From the NCBI RefSeq assembly GCF_020172685.1, contig NZ_CP083986.1, positions 875,437 to 939,436 on the forward strand: a DNA stretch of 64,000 bases, written 5' to 3'. The stretch is from [Mycobacterium] nativiensis. GTDB lineage: Bacteria > Actinomycetota > Actinomycetes > Mycobacteriales > Mycobacteriaceae. Below the pieces are notes generated by a model. It saw only the letters and a list, made by a program, of their open reading frames with translations. It searched no databases and was not told the origin of the DNA. Positions 26,478 to 35,172 of this stretch are shown one piece after another (the stretch's first letter is position 1; each line of letters starts with the position of its first letter). Position numbers and translations under genes: made by a program.

Positions 26478-27533
26478 ATGGATGGTGTCACGGAATCCCG
26501 ACTCGACGCGGCGGCGCTGGGGCGCCTGCTCGACGCCGCCGGCGCTCCCGGCCACGGCGAACTGCCGGTGCTCGAACCCCTGTCCGGCGGATCGCAGAAC
26601 GCGCTCTACCGGGTGGCCGGCCGCGGGACGCCGATGGTGCTGCGTATGCCGGGCACCCGGGCAGATGCCGCCCGGCTCGACGGGCTGCGCCGCGAGATCC
26701 GGCTGGTGCGCGCACTGACGGGAACCGATGTCCCGCATGCGGAACTGATCGCGGCCGACGACGCCGGTGGGGTGCTGGGGCAGCCCTGCTACGTGATGGC
26801 CGAGGTGGACGGCTGGAACTCCACCGGCGCCCAATGGCCCGCCCCGTTCGACACCGACCTGACGGCCCGGCGCGGCCTGGCATTCGAACTGGTCGACGGC
26901 GCGGCCCGGCTCGGCCGAGTGGACTGGCGCGCGCAGGGGCTCGACGGGTTCGGCCGGCCGGACGGATTCCACGAACGCCAGGTCGACCGCTGGCTGGCCT
27001 TCCTGAACAACTACCGGGTGCGGGAGCTGCCGGGCCTGGATGAGGCGGCGGACTGGCTGCGCGCCAACCGGCCCCGGCACTACACCCCGGGCATCATGCA
27101 CGGCGACTATCAGTTCGCCAACGTGATGTACGGCCACGGCGCCCCGGCGAAACTGGTCGCGATCATCGACTGGGAGATGACGACCATCGGCGATCCGCTG
27201 CTGGACCTGGCCTGGGCGCTGCTCGGCTACGACGGTGAAAACCCGCGCACGCAAGGCTATTACGCCGACCTCACCGGTATGCCCACCCGCACCGAACTGC
27301 TGGCGCACTACGAGCGGGTCAGTGGGCTCTCCACCGAGAACATCGACTACTATCTGGTGCTGGCGAACTTCAAGCTCGGCATCGTGCTGGAGAAGACTTA
27401 CGCTGCATCGGTGACCAGCGACAAGGTCGATCCGGAGATCGCTGCGGCGATGGGCCCGATGATCCCGCAGTTGATCGCCCAGGCCGCCGAGTTGGCCCGC
27501 TCCCTGCCATCGGTAGCGCGGCATGGGCGCTAA
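26478..27533 (+). CDS. APH-fold phosphotransferase (ACAD10/11- and LvaA-like kinase)
   Basis: A 351-residue kinase-fold protein. The catalytic loop HGDYQFANVM (residues about 208-217) and the metal-binding IIDWEMTTIGDPLLDLAW are intact, so it is likely an active phosphotransferase. In vertebrate ACAD10/11 and in the Pseudomonas levulinate operon (LvaA), this family phosphorylates the hydroxyl of 4-hydroxyacyl-CoA. Here it overlaps an SDR and is followed by an ACAD10/11-type dehydrogenase, the same set, so 4-hydroxyacyl-CoA is the favoured substrate rather than an antibiotic. ATG 26478 follows GAGAGG; the gene ends inside the SDR start. Confidence 0.82.
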   Translation: MDGVTESRLDAAALGRLLDAAGAPGHGELPVLEPLSGGSQNALYRVAGRGTPMVLRMPGTRADAARLDGLRREIRLVRALTGTDVPHAELIAADDAGGVLGQPCYVMAEVDGWNSTGAQWPAPFDTDLTARRGLAFELVDGAARLGRVDWRAQGLDGFGRPDGFHERQVDRWLAFLNNYRVRELPGLDEAADWLRANRPRHYTPGIMHGDYQFANVMYGHGAPAKLVAIIDWEMTTIGDPLLDLAWALLGYDGENPRTQGYYADLTGMPTRTELLAHYERVSGLSTENIDYYLVLANFKLGIVLEKTYAASVTSDKVDPEIAAAMGPMIPQLIAQAAELARSLPSVARHGR

Positions 27534-28296
27534 GACCGGGTTTGCGGACGGGCTGTTCGATCTGACCGACCGGGTGGTGCTGGTGACCGGCGGCAGCCGG
27601 GGCCTGGGCCGACAGATGGCGTTGGCGGCCGCGCGATGCGGCGCCGACGTAGTGATCGCCAGCCGCAAACTCGAGGCGTGTCAGGCCGCCGCCGCCGAGA
27701 TCGAGGCCGAGACCGGGCGCGCCGCCCTGCCCCACGCGGTACACGTGGGCCGCTGGGATCAGCTCGAGGGCCTGGTCGAGGCGGCCTATGAGCGGTTCGG
27801 CAAGGTCGACGTGCTGGTCAACAACGCGGGCATGTCGCCGGTCTACGACAAGCAGACCGACGTCACCGAGCAGATGTTCGACGCGGTGGTCAACCTCAAC
27901 CTCAAGGGCCCGTTTCGGTTGTCGGCGCTGGTCGGTGAGCGGATGATCGCGGCCGGGCGGGGATCGATCATCAACGTCAGCACGCACGGGTCGCTGCGGC
28001 CGCATCCGTCGTTCATCCCCTACGCCGCGTCCAAGGCCGGGCTCAACGCCATGACCGAGGCGCTGGCCCAGGCGTTCGGCCCCGCGGTGCGGGTCAACAC
28101 CTTGATGCCCGGTCCGTTTCTGACCGACATCTCGAAGGCGTGGAACTTCGGCGAGGCCGTCAACCCGTTCGGAGGCCATGCCTTGCAGCGGGCCGGCGAG
28201 CCACCCGAGATCATCGGCGCCGCACTGTTTTTGATGTCGGACGCATCCAGCTTCACCACCGGCTCGATCGTGCGGGTCGACGGCGGCATTCCGTAG
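27523..28296 (+). CDS. SDR family oxidoreductase
   Basis: Classical short-chain dehydrogenase, 257 residues. TGGSRGLGR and the basic ASRKL at the end of beta-2 suggest NADP(H) preference; NNAG and the Tyr167/Lys171 pair (PYAASKAG) are present. The residue thirteen before the tyrosine, normally the catalytic serine, is Thr154 with Ser153 next to it (NVSTHGS), a small oddity that could still support catalysis. The start overlaps the kinase stop by 11 bases, so they are coupled. In levulinate-type pathways an SDR interconverts the 4-keto or 3-hydroxy intermediate. Confidence 0.85.
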   Translation: MGAKTGFADGLFDLTDRVVLVTGGSRGLGRQMALAAARCGADVVIASRKLEACQAAAAEIEAETGRAALPHAVHVGRWDQLEGLVEAAYERFGKVDVLVNNAGMSPVYDKQTDVTEQMFDAVVNLNLKGPFRLSALVGERMIAAGRGSIINVSTHGSLRPHPSFIPYAASKAGLNAMTEALAQAFGPAVRVNTLMPGPFLTDISKAWNFGEAVNPFGGHALQRAGEPPEIIGAALFLMSDASSFTTGSIVRVDGGIP

Positions 28297-28308
28297 AAAG
28301 GGGCCGAC

Positions 28309-29607
28309 ATGGCATGGGATTTCTCCACCGAACCGGAGTTCCAGGCGAAGCTCGACTGGATCGGCGAGTTCGTGCGCGACGAGGTGGAACCACTCGAGGT
28401 GCTGTTCCCCGGCTGCGAATACCTGCCGCTGGATGAGCAGCGCCGCCGGATCGTCGACCCGCTCAAGGGCCGGGTGCGCGAGCAGGGGCTGTGGGCCCCG
28501 CACCTGGGCCCCGAGCTCGGCGGCCAGGGCTTCGGCGCGGTGAAGCTGGCGCTGATCAACGAGATCCTGGGCCGGTCCAGCTGGGCGCCGATCGTGTTCG
28601 GCACCCAGGCCCCCGACACCGGCAACGCCGAGATCCTGGCCCGGTTCGGTACCCCGGCTCAGAAGGAGAGCTATCTGGCCGGCCTGCTGTCCGGGGAGAT
28701 CTTCTCCTGCTTCTCGATGACCGAACCACAGGGCGGCGCCGACCCGCGAGTGTTCACCACCCGTGCGGTTCGCGAGGGTGACGAGTGGGTGATCACCGGG
28801 CGAAAGTACTTCTCCTCCAACGCCTCGGTGGCGTCGTTCTTCATCGTGGTGGCGATCACCGACCCGGATGTACCGGTGCATCGCGGGGCATCGACCTTCC
28901 TGATCCCGGCCGGCACACCGGGTCTGGTCATCGAAGCCACCCACCACCTGGTGGGTTCGCATCCGCACGAAGCCGGGCACTCGCTGGTGCACTACGACAA
29001 TGTGCGGGTGCCGGCGGACGCGATCCTCGGCGAGCCGGGGCAGGGCTTCGGAATCCTGCAGAACCGGCTCGCCGGTGGAAGGCTGCACCACGCCATGCGC
29101 TCCATCGGGGTGGCGCAGCGCGCCATCGACATGATGGCCCGGCGCGCCAAAAGCCGGTTCACCCAAGGCAGCTCGCTGGCCGACAAGCAGCTGGTGCAGG
29201 CGTTCATCGCCGACTCCTACGCCGAGCTGATCCCGTTCCGGCTGACGGTGCTGCACACCGCATGGCTGATCGACACCGCCGGGGAGCACGCGGCGCGCGC
29301 CGAGATCGGGGTCTGCAAGATCCTGGCGTCGCAGGTGCTCAAGTCGATCGGGCTGCGCGCCATCCAGGTGCACGGCGCGATGGGCCTGACCGAACAGCTG
29401 CCGCTGACGAACGTGCTGTTGGGCGGGGTGGCGCTCGGGCTGGCCGACGGCCCCACCGAGGCGCACAAGGTGAACCTGGCCCGGCTGCTGCTCAAAGACT
29501 ACGACGCCGAGGACCCGGAGTGGCCCAGCGAGTTCCTGGACAACCGCATAGCTGCCGCACGCGCGAAGTACGGCGACCTGGTTGACCGGATACCGGCGGT
29601 GCCATGA
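28309..29607 (+). CDS. Acyl-CoA dehydrogenase, ACAD10/11 (LvaC-like) type
   Basis: A 432-residue flavoprotein. The middle domain has SCFSMTEPQGGADPRVFTTRA and GRKYFSSNASVASFF; the C-terminus has RAIQVHGAMGLTEQLPLTN and the DGPTEAH segment (residues 380-386), a signature of ACAD10/11 relatives in place of the common GGTSEIQR ending. Such enzymes work with an APH-type kinase: the phosphorylated 4-hydroxyacyl-CoA loses phosphate to give an enoyl-CoA. AGAAAGGGG precedes ATG 28309. Stop overlaps the TetR start (ATGA). The pathway role is inferred from neighbours. Confidence 0.85.
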   Translation: MAWDFSTEPEFQAKLDWIGEFVRDEVEPLEVLFPGCEYLPLDEQRRRIVDPLKGRVREQGLWAPHLGPELGGQGFGAVKLALINEILGRSSWAPIVFGTQAPDTGNAEILARFGTPAQKESYLAGLLSGEIFSCFSMTEPQGGADPRVFTTRAVREGDEWVITGRKYFSSNASVASFFIVVAITDPDVPVHRGASTFLIPAGTPGLVIEATHHLVGSHPHEAGHSLVHYDNVRVPADAILGEPGQGFGILQNRLAGGRLHHAMRSIGVAQRAIDMMARRAKSRFTQGSSLADKQLVQAFIADSYAELIPFRLTVLHTAWLIDTAGEHAARAEIGVCKILASQVLKSIGLRAIQVHGAMGLTEQLPLTNVLLGGVALGLADGPTEAHKVNLARLLLKDYDAEDPEWPSEFLDNRIAAARAKYGDLVDRIPAVP

Positions 29608-30209
29608 CCCGCGTCACCGCCGCGGTGGACCGCGCCCTCGACGACCGGCAGCGCGAGGCCACTGCCGAGGTGGAGCGCATCCTGGACGCGGCGGTGACCG
29701 TGATGGCGCGCACCGCACCGGATGCGCCCCGGGTGTCCGACATCGTCGCCGAGGCGGGCTCGTCGAACAAGGCGTTCTACCGCTACTTCGCCGGGAAGGA
29801 CGACGTGATCCTGGCGGTCATGGAGCGCGGCGTCGGCATCGTGGTGTCCTACCTGGAACACCAGTTGGCCAAGGAGGCCACCGCAGCGGGCAAGGTGGCG
29901 CGCTGGATTCGCGGTGCGCTGGCACAGGTCTCCGACCCGCACCTGCTGAGCATGAGCCGAATGGCCAGTACGCAGCTGGGCCGCAGCACCGACCGTCGGC
30001 TGTCCGACGATGACATCCTGGCGCCGCTGCGCGGGCTGCTCGTCGAACCGGTGACCGCGCTGGGCGGTGACGACCCGCGCCGCGATGTCGATCTGGTCTT
30101 CGGCTGTACCTTGTCGACCATGCGTACTTACCTCAATGCCGGACAGCGGCCCAAGCGAGCCGACATCGATCATCTGGTGGCGTTCTGCCTGCGCGGGTTG
30201 GGCGTCTGA
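29604..30209 (+). CDS. TetR family transcriptional regulator
   Basis: A 201-residue regulator with an N-terminal helix-turn-helix (VSDIVAEAGSSNKAFYRYFAGKD, written here in two parts: VSDIVAEAGSS and NKAFYRYFAGKD). It is translationally coupled to the dehydrogenase before (ATGA) and the quinone reductase after (TGATG), which makes it a local regulator of this kinase/dehydrogenase operon. Its operator may be the GAGAA-N5-TTCTC palindrome at 26437, an inference from position. Confidence 0.9.
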   Translation: MTRVTAAVDRALDDRQREATAEVERILDAAVTVMARTAPDAPRVSDIVAEAGSSNKAFYRYFAGKDDVILAVMERGVGIVVSYLEHQLAKEATAAGKVARWIRGALAQVSDPHLLSMSRMASTQLGRSTDRRLSDDDILAPLRGLLVEPVTALGGDDPRRDVDLVFGCTLSTMRTYLNAGQRPKRADIDHLVAFCLRGLGV

Positions 30210-31177
30210 TGCGGGCCGTGGTCTGCCGCGAGTACGGCCCGCCGGAAGACCTGGTGATCGAGGAGCTTCCGGACCCCACGCCGGGACCCGGCACGATGGT
30301 GGTCCGGGTGCGGGCCGCCGCGGTCAACTTCCCCGACGTGCTGCTGATCGACGGCAAGTACCAGCTGAAGATCCCGCCGCCGTTCACGCCCGGCAGCGAG
30401 CTGGCCGGTGATGTGATCGCGGCCGGTGACGGGGTGCCGTTCGCTGTCGGCGACCGGGTGGTGGGTACGTCGTTCGTGGGAGGCTTCGCCGAGCAGGCGC
30501 TGGTGCCCGCCGCGGCGGCGACCGCCATCCCCGACGGCATCGACTACGCGGCCGCCGCCGGCTTCGGCGTCACCTACCGCACGGCGTATCACGCGCTGCG
30601 CTCGGTCGCCCAAGTGGCAGAGGGCGATTGGGTGGTGGTGCTGGGTGCGGCCGGCGGTGTCGGGCTGGCCGCGGTCGATCTGGCGGTGGCGATGGGCGCG
30701 AAAGTGCTAGCCGCGGCATCCAGCCCGGAGAAGCTCGAGGTGTGCCGGCAGCGTGGCGCGGCCGCGACCGTCGACTACGACGCCGAGGACCTCAAGACGC
30801 GGATCCGGGAGATCACCGGCGACGGCGCACAGGCGGTGCTCGACCCGGTCGGCGGTTCCTATGCCGAGCCGGCCCTGCGCAGTCTGGCCCGCGGCGGGCG
30901 GTTCATCACCCTCGGCTACGCCGCCGGGTCGATCCCGGCGATCCCGCTGAACCTGGTGATGCTCAAGGGCATCACGGTGCAGGGCATGGAGATCCGCACG
31001 TTCGCCACCGATTTCCCGGCGGAGAACGAGCGTGACCTCGCCGAACTGCACCAGCTGTTCGCCGACGGCAAGGTCAGCCCGTACATCGGTGCCCGCTTCC
31101 CGCTCGCCGAGACCGCGACGGCGCTGCGCTACGTCGCCGACCGCAAGGCCGTCGGCAAGGTCATCATCGACGTCTGA
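30209..31177 (+). CDS. NADPH:quinone oxidoreductase family protein
   Basis: Zinc-free medium-chain dehydrogenase/reductase, 322 residues. MRAVVCREYGPPEDL, NFPDVLLIDGKY, PFTPGSELAGDV and the nucleotide motif VLGAAGGVGLAAVDLA are typical of the quinone-oxidoreductase/enoyl-reductase branch; catalytic-zinc ligands of alcohol dehydrogenases are absent. It is the last gene of the operon that begins with the kinase. It may reduce an enoyl-CoA or quinone. The lipocalin-like gene overlaps its 3' end on the opposite strand. Confidence 0.88.
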   Translation: MRAVVCREYGPPEDLVIEELPDPTPGPGTMVVRVRAAAVNFPDVLLIDGKYQLKIPPPFTPGSELAGDVIAAGDGVPFAVGDRVVGTSFVGGFAEQALVPAAAATAIPDGIDYAAAAGFGVTYRTAYHALRSVAQVAEGDWVVVLGAAGGVGLAAVDLAVAMGAKVLAAASSPEKLEVCRQRGAAATVDYDAEDLKTRIREITGDGAQAVLDPVGGSYAEPALRSLARGGRFITLGYAAGSIPAIPLNLVMLKGITVQGMEIRTFATDFPAENERDLAELHQLFADGKVSPYIGARFPLAETATALRYVADRKAVGKVIIDV

Positions 31178-31541
31178 CCCAGATCAGCGTGTTGTGGCTC
31201 GTCACACCGTCGTTGGTGGTCGTCGCCGACAGGGTCAGCCGGTCGCCGTCGACCCGGGCCTGCCGCAACTGAGGGGCCGCCAGCAGCTCGGGCAGTATCG
31301 AGACGCTCACCTCGTGGTGCACGGTCGCGGCGTCTTCGTCGACGCGGAAGCGGCCGCCGTAGGCGATGTAGCTCTCGGAGCCGTCGGTCAGTTGCGCGGA
31401 CATGTACCCGTCGCCGGTGTAGAGAATCAGACCGCGCGGCGCCGTGCCCAGCGGATGCGACACCGCGCCGGTGCCGGCATCGCGGGAATCAAACGACGAC
31501 AGTTCCCAGCCGCCGAGGATCGCGTCGCGCAGTGTGCTCAT
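31164..31541 (-). CDS. Lipocalin-like domain protein
   Basis: A 125-residue small beta-barrel protein of the lipocalin_5 type (GGWELSSFDSRD at the N-terminus, GLILYTGDGYMSAQL, then HHEVSVSILPELL). Members bind small hydrophobic molecules; some are isomerases or hydratases in polyketide pathways. ATG 31541 overlaps the stop of the carboxyltransferase gene (TGATG), so both are one operon; a GTG at 31544 would add one residue. The 3' end overlaps the quinone reductase gene by 14 bases. Confidence 0.72.
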   Translation of the reverse strand: MSTLRDAILGGWELSSFDSRDAGTGAVSHPLGTAPRGLILYTGDGYMSAQLTDGSESYIAYGGRFRVDEDAATVHHEVSVSILPELLAAPQLRQARVDGDRLTLSATTTNDGVTSHNTLIWVRRR

Positions 31542-33031
31542 CACGCCATGATGACGGTTCGGCTCACCGGCTCGGCGGCGGCCTGCCGGCTGCCCAGACC
31601 ACGCCGCAGTGCATACAGCAGCGCATCGCGGGTCTCCCGGGGATCGATCAGCTCGTCGAAGCCGAGTTGCTGGGCCGAGTGGTAGGAGGCCTGCAGCTCG
31701 GTGTCACGCAGCTTGGCGGCCAGATCCTCACCGGCGTGCGAGGCGGCGCTGAGCGCGGCCGCACTCATGGCGCCCATCGTCGCGCCCGGGTAGGCGAACG
31801 TGGCCACCTGGGAGTCGAAGCCCAGCAGGGACATCACCATCGACCCGAAGCCGTAGGCCTTGCGCAGTGTCAGATGCAGTTTCACGGTGGTGGCCGCCGT
31901 CTGGGCGGCGAACATCCGGGCGCCGGCCCGCAGCACCCCGGTGCGCTCCGACCGGCTGCCCGGCAGCATGCCGGGATTGTCGGCCAGAAACACGATCGGC
32001 AGATGGAACGAGTCGGCCACCTGGATGAAGTGGGCGGCCTTGTCGGCCGCGTCGGCGTCGATCGAACCGGCCAGCACCTGCGGCTGGTTGGCCACCACCG
32101 CGACCGGATGGCCGCCCAGGTGCGCCAGCGCGCAGATGATCGCGCGCCCGAACCGCGGCTGCACCTCGAACCAATCGGGCCGGTCGAAGACGACGTTGAG
32201 CACCGCACGCATGTCGTAGACGCGGCGGTTGTCACGCGAGACGATGTCGAGCAGCTCCGGGGTGGGCCGAGGCTCCGCGGTGGAGTCCGCGGGCAACGCC
32301 GCCGGGTAGGACCAGGCGCTGGAGGGGAAGTAGGACAGATACCGGCGGATGTCGTCGAGCACCGCCGTGTCGTCGTCGGCGATGTTGTGGATGACGCCGC
32401 TGGGCAGGGCGACCTCGGGGCCGCCCAGGTCCTCCTTGGAGATGTCTTCGCCGGTGGACTCTTTGACCACCGGCGGCCCGGCGGTGAAGATCGCGCCCTG
32501 TGGGCTCATGATCCGGAAGTCGCAGACCGGGGCGACCAGGGCGCCGTGTCCGGCCGACGGCCCGAGTACCGCGGCGACGGTCGGCACCCGGCCCGAACAC
32601 TGCGCCTGAGCCAGCAGATCGGTCGGGGTGCGTCCGTAATGCTCGCCGGTGGGGCGGAATCCGGCGCCTTCCAACAGCATCACCAGCGGGATCTTGTCGC
32701 GCAGCGCCAGTTCGGCGATGCGGTACCGCTTGGCGTTGCCGCCCGGTCCGATGCTGCCCGCCAGCGTGGTGAAATCCTCGGCGCCCACCATCACCGGGGC
32801 GCCGTTGATCTCACCGGCGCCGACCACTATCCCGTCGGCGGCGATCTGGCCGCCGACCATCGTGCCCAGCTCCCGGAACGTGCCCGGGTCCAGCAGATGC
32901 CCGATCCGGGCACGCGCGTCGAGCTTGCCCTTCCCATGGTGCTTGGCCACCCGTTCGGCGCCGCCCATGGCCCGCGTGTGCTGGCGCCGCCGGTCCAGGT
33001 CCTCCAGGGTCTCCTGCCAGCCGTTCGTCAT
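31541..33031 (-). CDS. Acyl-CoA carboxylase carboxyltransferase (beta) subunit
   Basis: A 496-residue AccD/PccB-type protein that moves the carboxyl group from biotin to an acyl-CoA. Both crotonase-like halves are visible: GAEDFTTLAGSIGPGGNAKR and the oxyanion loop ... FTAGPPVVKESTGEDIS in the N-half; VFLADNPGMLPGSRSERTG and KAYGFGSMVMS in the C-half. No biotin carboxylase or carrier subunit is adjacent, so it must use one encoded elsewhere, or it belongs to a carboxylase-like branch such as geranyl- or methylcrotonyl-CoA carboxylases. It is divergent from the second kinase at 33152. Confidence 0.88.
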   Translation of the reverse strand: MTNGWQETLEDLDRRRQHTRAMGGAERVAKHHGKGKLDARARIGHLLDPGTFRELGTMVGGQIAADGIVVGAGEINGAPVMVGAEDFTTLAGSIGPGGNAKRYRIAELALRDKIPLVMLLEGAGFRPTGEHYGRTPTDLLAQAQCSGRVPTVAAVLGPSAGHGALVAPVCDFRIMSPQGAIFTAGPPVVKESTGEDISKEDLGGPEVALPSGVIHNIADDDTAVLDDIRRYLSYFPSSAWSYPAALPADSTAEPRPTPELLDIVSRDNRRVYDMRAVLNVVFDRPDWFEVQPRFGRAIICALAHLGGHPVAVVANQPQVLAGSIDADAADKAAHFIQVADSFHLPIVFLADNPGMLPGSRSERTGVLRAGARMFAAQTAATTVKLHLTLRKAYGFGSMVMSLLGFDSQVATFAYPGATMGAMSAAALSAASHAGEDLAAKLRDTELQASYHSAQQLGFDELIDPRETRDALLYALRRGLGSRQAAAEPVSRTVIMA

Positions 33032-33049
33032 CTGCGGGTCCTCGCTTCG

Positions 33050-33079
33050 TTGACCATACTGAAATTCTTACTGTAGCGT
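33050..33079 (+). promoter_or_regulatory. Promoter of kinase-crotonase operon
   Basis: TTGACC (33050-33055) and TAGCGT (33074-33079) are spaced by 18 bases, facing the kinase gene at 33152 and lying just outside the divergent carboxyltransferase start at 33031. A repeated TACTG pair lies in the spacer. Predicted by eye. Confidence 0.5.
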
Positions 33080-33151
33080 CTCCCGGCATGGGTGGAATTG
33101 GCTGCCCGGACGGGTTTCGAGTATGAGTTCTGTTGCGCCGGAGTGCGACCG

Positions 33152-34222
33152 ATGACTTCCGTGACACAGATACCGCGGCATCCGCACGACGTCACGCGCG
33201 AGTGGCTCTCGGGCGCCCTGGGGGTCGAGGTGGCATCGGTCGACGTGCTGCCGGTGGGGACCGGCCAGACCGGGGCGACCTATCGGGTGTCGGCGACCTA
33301 CGCGGCCAACCCGGCGGGCCTGCCGGAGACCTTCGTGATCAAACTGCCGGCCGGTGACGACGCCGTGCGGGATCGGGTGGTGCTGGGCTACCGCAGCGAA
33401 TGCGCCTTCTACGCATCGGTCGCCGATCGGGTCGCGATACCGATCCCGCAGGTCTACCACTGCGAAATCAATGCTGAGGCAACCGAATACGCGTTGCTGC
33501 TCGCCGACTGTGCCCCCGCCGCCCAGGGCGACCAGATCGCCGGCTGCGAAGCGGGGCAGGCCCGGCTGGCGGTGACCGCGCTGGCCGGGCTGCACGCACC
33601 GACCTGGTGCGACGAGCGGTGGCTGACCTTCCCGGGTCTGGCGATGACACAGTTGGACGAGGCCGGCGCCAAGGGCATGGGCGACATCGCCCGGATGTGT
33701 GCGGCGACCACCGTCGAGCGGCTCGGCGAAAAACTCGGGGAGGCCGACTGCGCGACGCTGACCGCCGCGCTGGACGTGATCACCCCCTGGGTGTCGGCGC
33801 CGCTCGGGCGGTTCGCCCTGATCCACGGCGACTACCGGCTGGACAACATGCTGTTCAGTCCCGACGGCGAGCAGATCTGGATCGTCGACTGGCAGACGCT
33901 GGGCGTCGGCCTGCCGGCCCGGGACCTGGCCTTCTTCACTGCCACCAGTCTGCGTCCCGAGCTGCGTTCGGCGATCGAGGCCGATCTGGTCACGGCCTAT
34001 CATTGCGCGCTGCTGGGCCACGGCGTGACCGACTACGACCGGGAAACCTGTTGGCAGGACTACCGGTTCGGCGTGCTGCAGGCGCCGCTGATCTGTGCCC
34101 TAGGGCTGGTGTTCGCCACCGGAACCGACCGCGGCGACGACATGTTCGTGGCCATGCTGCGGCGCGCTTGTCAGGCGGTCCGCGACCTGAAAACACTGGA
34201 ACTGGTGCAGGAGGTCTGCTGA
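33152..34222 (+). CDS. APH-fold phosphotransferase family protein
   Basis: A 356-residue kinase-fold protein with the catalytic IHGDYRLDNML and metal-binding WIVDWQTLGVGLPARDLAFF intact, plus an N-terminal lobe with a conserved VIKLP (ATP-binding lysine). It is a different subgroup from the kinase at 26478 and resembles ecdysteroid-kinase-like and choline-kinase-like proteins seen in mycobacterial lipid clusters. I chose ATG 33152 (MTSVTQIPRH), with GGAG upstream, over an in-frame start at 33092. The crotonase begins two bases after the stop. Substrate unknown; probably a hydroxylated acyl-CoA or alcohol. Confidence 0.78.
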   Translation: MTSVTQIPRHPHDVTREWLSGALGVEVASVDVLPVGTGQTGATYRVSATYAANPAGLPETFVIKLPAGDDAVRDRVVLGYRSECAFYASVADRVAIPIPQVYHCEINAEATEYALLLADCAPAAQGDQIAGCEAGQARLAVTALAGLHAPTWCDERWLTFPGLAMTQLDEAGAKGMGDIARMCAATTVERLGEKLGEADCATLTAALDVITPWVSAPLGRFALIHGDYRLDNMLFSPDGEQIWIVDWQTLGVGLPARDLAFFTATSLRPELRSAIEADLVTAYHCALLGHGVTDYDRETCWQDYRFGVLQAPLICALGLVFATGTDRGDDMFVAMLRRACQAVRDLKTLELVQEVC

Positions 34223-34224
34223 AG

Positions 34225-35049
34225 ATGGGTGCCGAAACACAGGGGCCGCGGCCGCCCGAGGGGGACTGGCTGGGGACGCCGTTCCTGACGTTTCGGCGGG
34301 AGGGGCCGATCGCGGTCTGCACCCTGGATCGCCCCGAGGCCCGTAACGCGATGACACCCGCCATGTACTTCGGCCTGCGCTACGCGGTCGGCCGGGTCAA
34401 CGAGGACCCGGACCTGGCCGGGTTGTTGATCACCGGCACCGGCGATGTGTTCGCACCGGGCGGCGACATGGGCGGAGGCGGGGCCGACGACTGGATCACG
34501 TTCGGGGCCGCGCTGGGCATGGACGTCACCCCGTTCGACGCGTTGCGCAGCTCGGTCAAGCCGGTCGTGTCCGCGGTCAACGGGCTGTGCCAGGGCGGCG
34601 GGCTGCAGATCGCCCTGTGCAGTGATGTGGCGGTGGTCAGCGAGCGGGCCAGCTTCCGGGTGCCCGAGCTGTTCCGCGGTATCGCCGACACCTACTACAG
34701 CCAGATGCTGGCGCGGGTGGTCGGCCCGGTTCGCACCCGCGACCTGATGTTCACCGGCAGAACGTTCGGCGCGCAGGAGGCGCTGGATTGGGGCATGGTG
34801 GCACGTGTGGTCCCGCACGACGAGCTGCCCGACGTCGCGGCTGAGGTGCTGGCGCAATGCTGCCGGACGGCGCCCGGCGCACGGGCGGTGGTCAAGGCGA
34901 CGTTGGACTCCTACCTGGGCCTGTATGACCGGATCGGGATGAGCAACAGCCTGGGTTCACCGGAGGCGATCGAGGGCTTCCGCGCCTTCAAGCAGCGCAG
35001 GTCACCGGAGTGGGTGCACCCGGCGCTGCGACTCGACGGACGTCTATAA
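34225..35049 (+). CDS. Enoyl-CoA hydratase/isomerase family protein
   Basis: Crotonase-fold protein of 274 residues with a Pro-rich N-terminal extension. VCTLDRPEARNAMTPA, the oxyanion segment GDVFAPGGDMGGG and the loop NGLCQGGGLQIALCSDVAV are present. In the second active-site region (FRVPELFRGIADTYYSQ) the first hydratase Glu appears retained as PELF. It directly follows the second kinase, so its substrate is probably the kinase pathway product. Activity could be hydration or C-O elimination. Confidence 0.85.
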   Translation: MGAETQGPRPPEGDWLGTPFLTFRREGPIAVCTLDRPEARNAMTPAMYFGLRYAVGRVNEDPDLAGLLITGTGDVFAPGGDMGGGGADDWITFGAALGMDVTPFDALRSSVKPVVSAVNGLCQGGGLQIALCSDVAVVSERASFRVPELFRGIADTYYSQMLARVVGPVRTRDLMFTGRTFGAQEALDWGMVARVVPHDELPDVAAEVLAQCCRTAPGARAVVKATLDSYLGLYDRIGMSNSLGSPEAIEGFRAFKQRRSPEWVHPALRLDGRL

Positions 35050-35055
35050 ATGAAT

Positions 35056-35078
35056 CCCATGCTCTAAATGAGAATGGG
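35056..35078. promoter_or_regulatory. Operator-like palindrome upstream of yrbE pair
   Basis: A 23-base imperfect palindrome with outer arms CCCAT/ATGGG and inner CTC-N5-GAG. On the minus strand it reads CATTCTCATTTAGAGCAT, almost the same as the element at 42525-42542. It begins seven bases after the stop of the crotonase and lies about 100 bases before the YrbE start. TTGACC at 35112 and TAGTAT at 35125 nearby may be promoter parts. Confidence 0.5.
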
Positions 35079-35172
35079 TGTGCACGAAAACTAGAAGCTC
35101 ATATCGCAGGATTGACCAATCGGATAGTATTCACACGCATCGCGTTAACGGCCATTCGGAGGAGCCTGCCCT

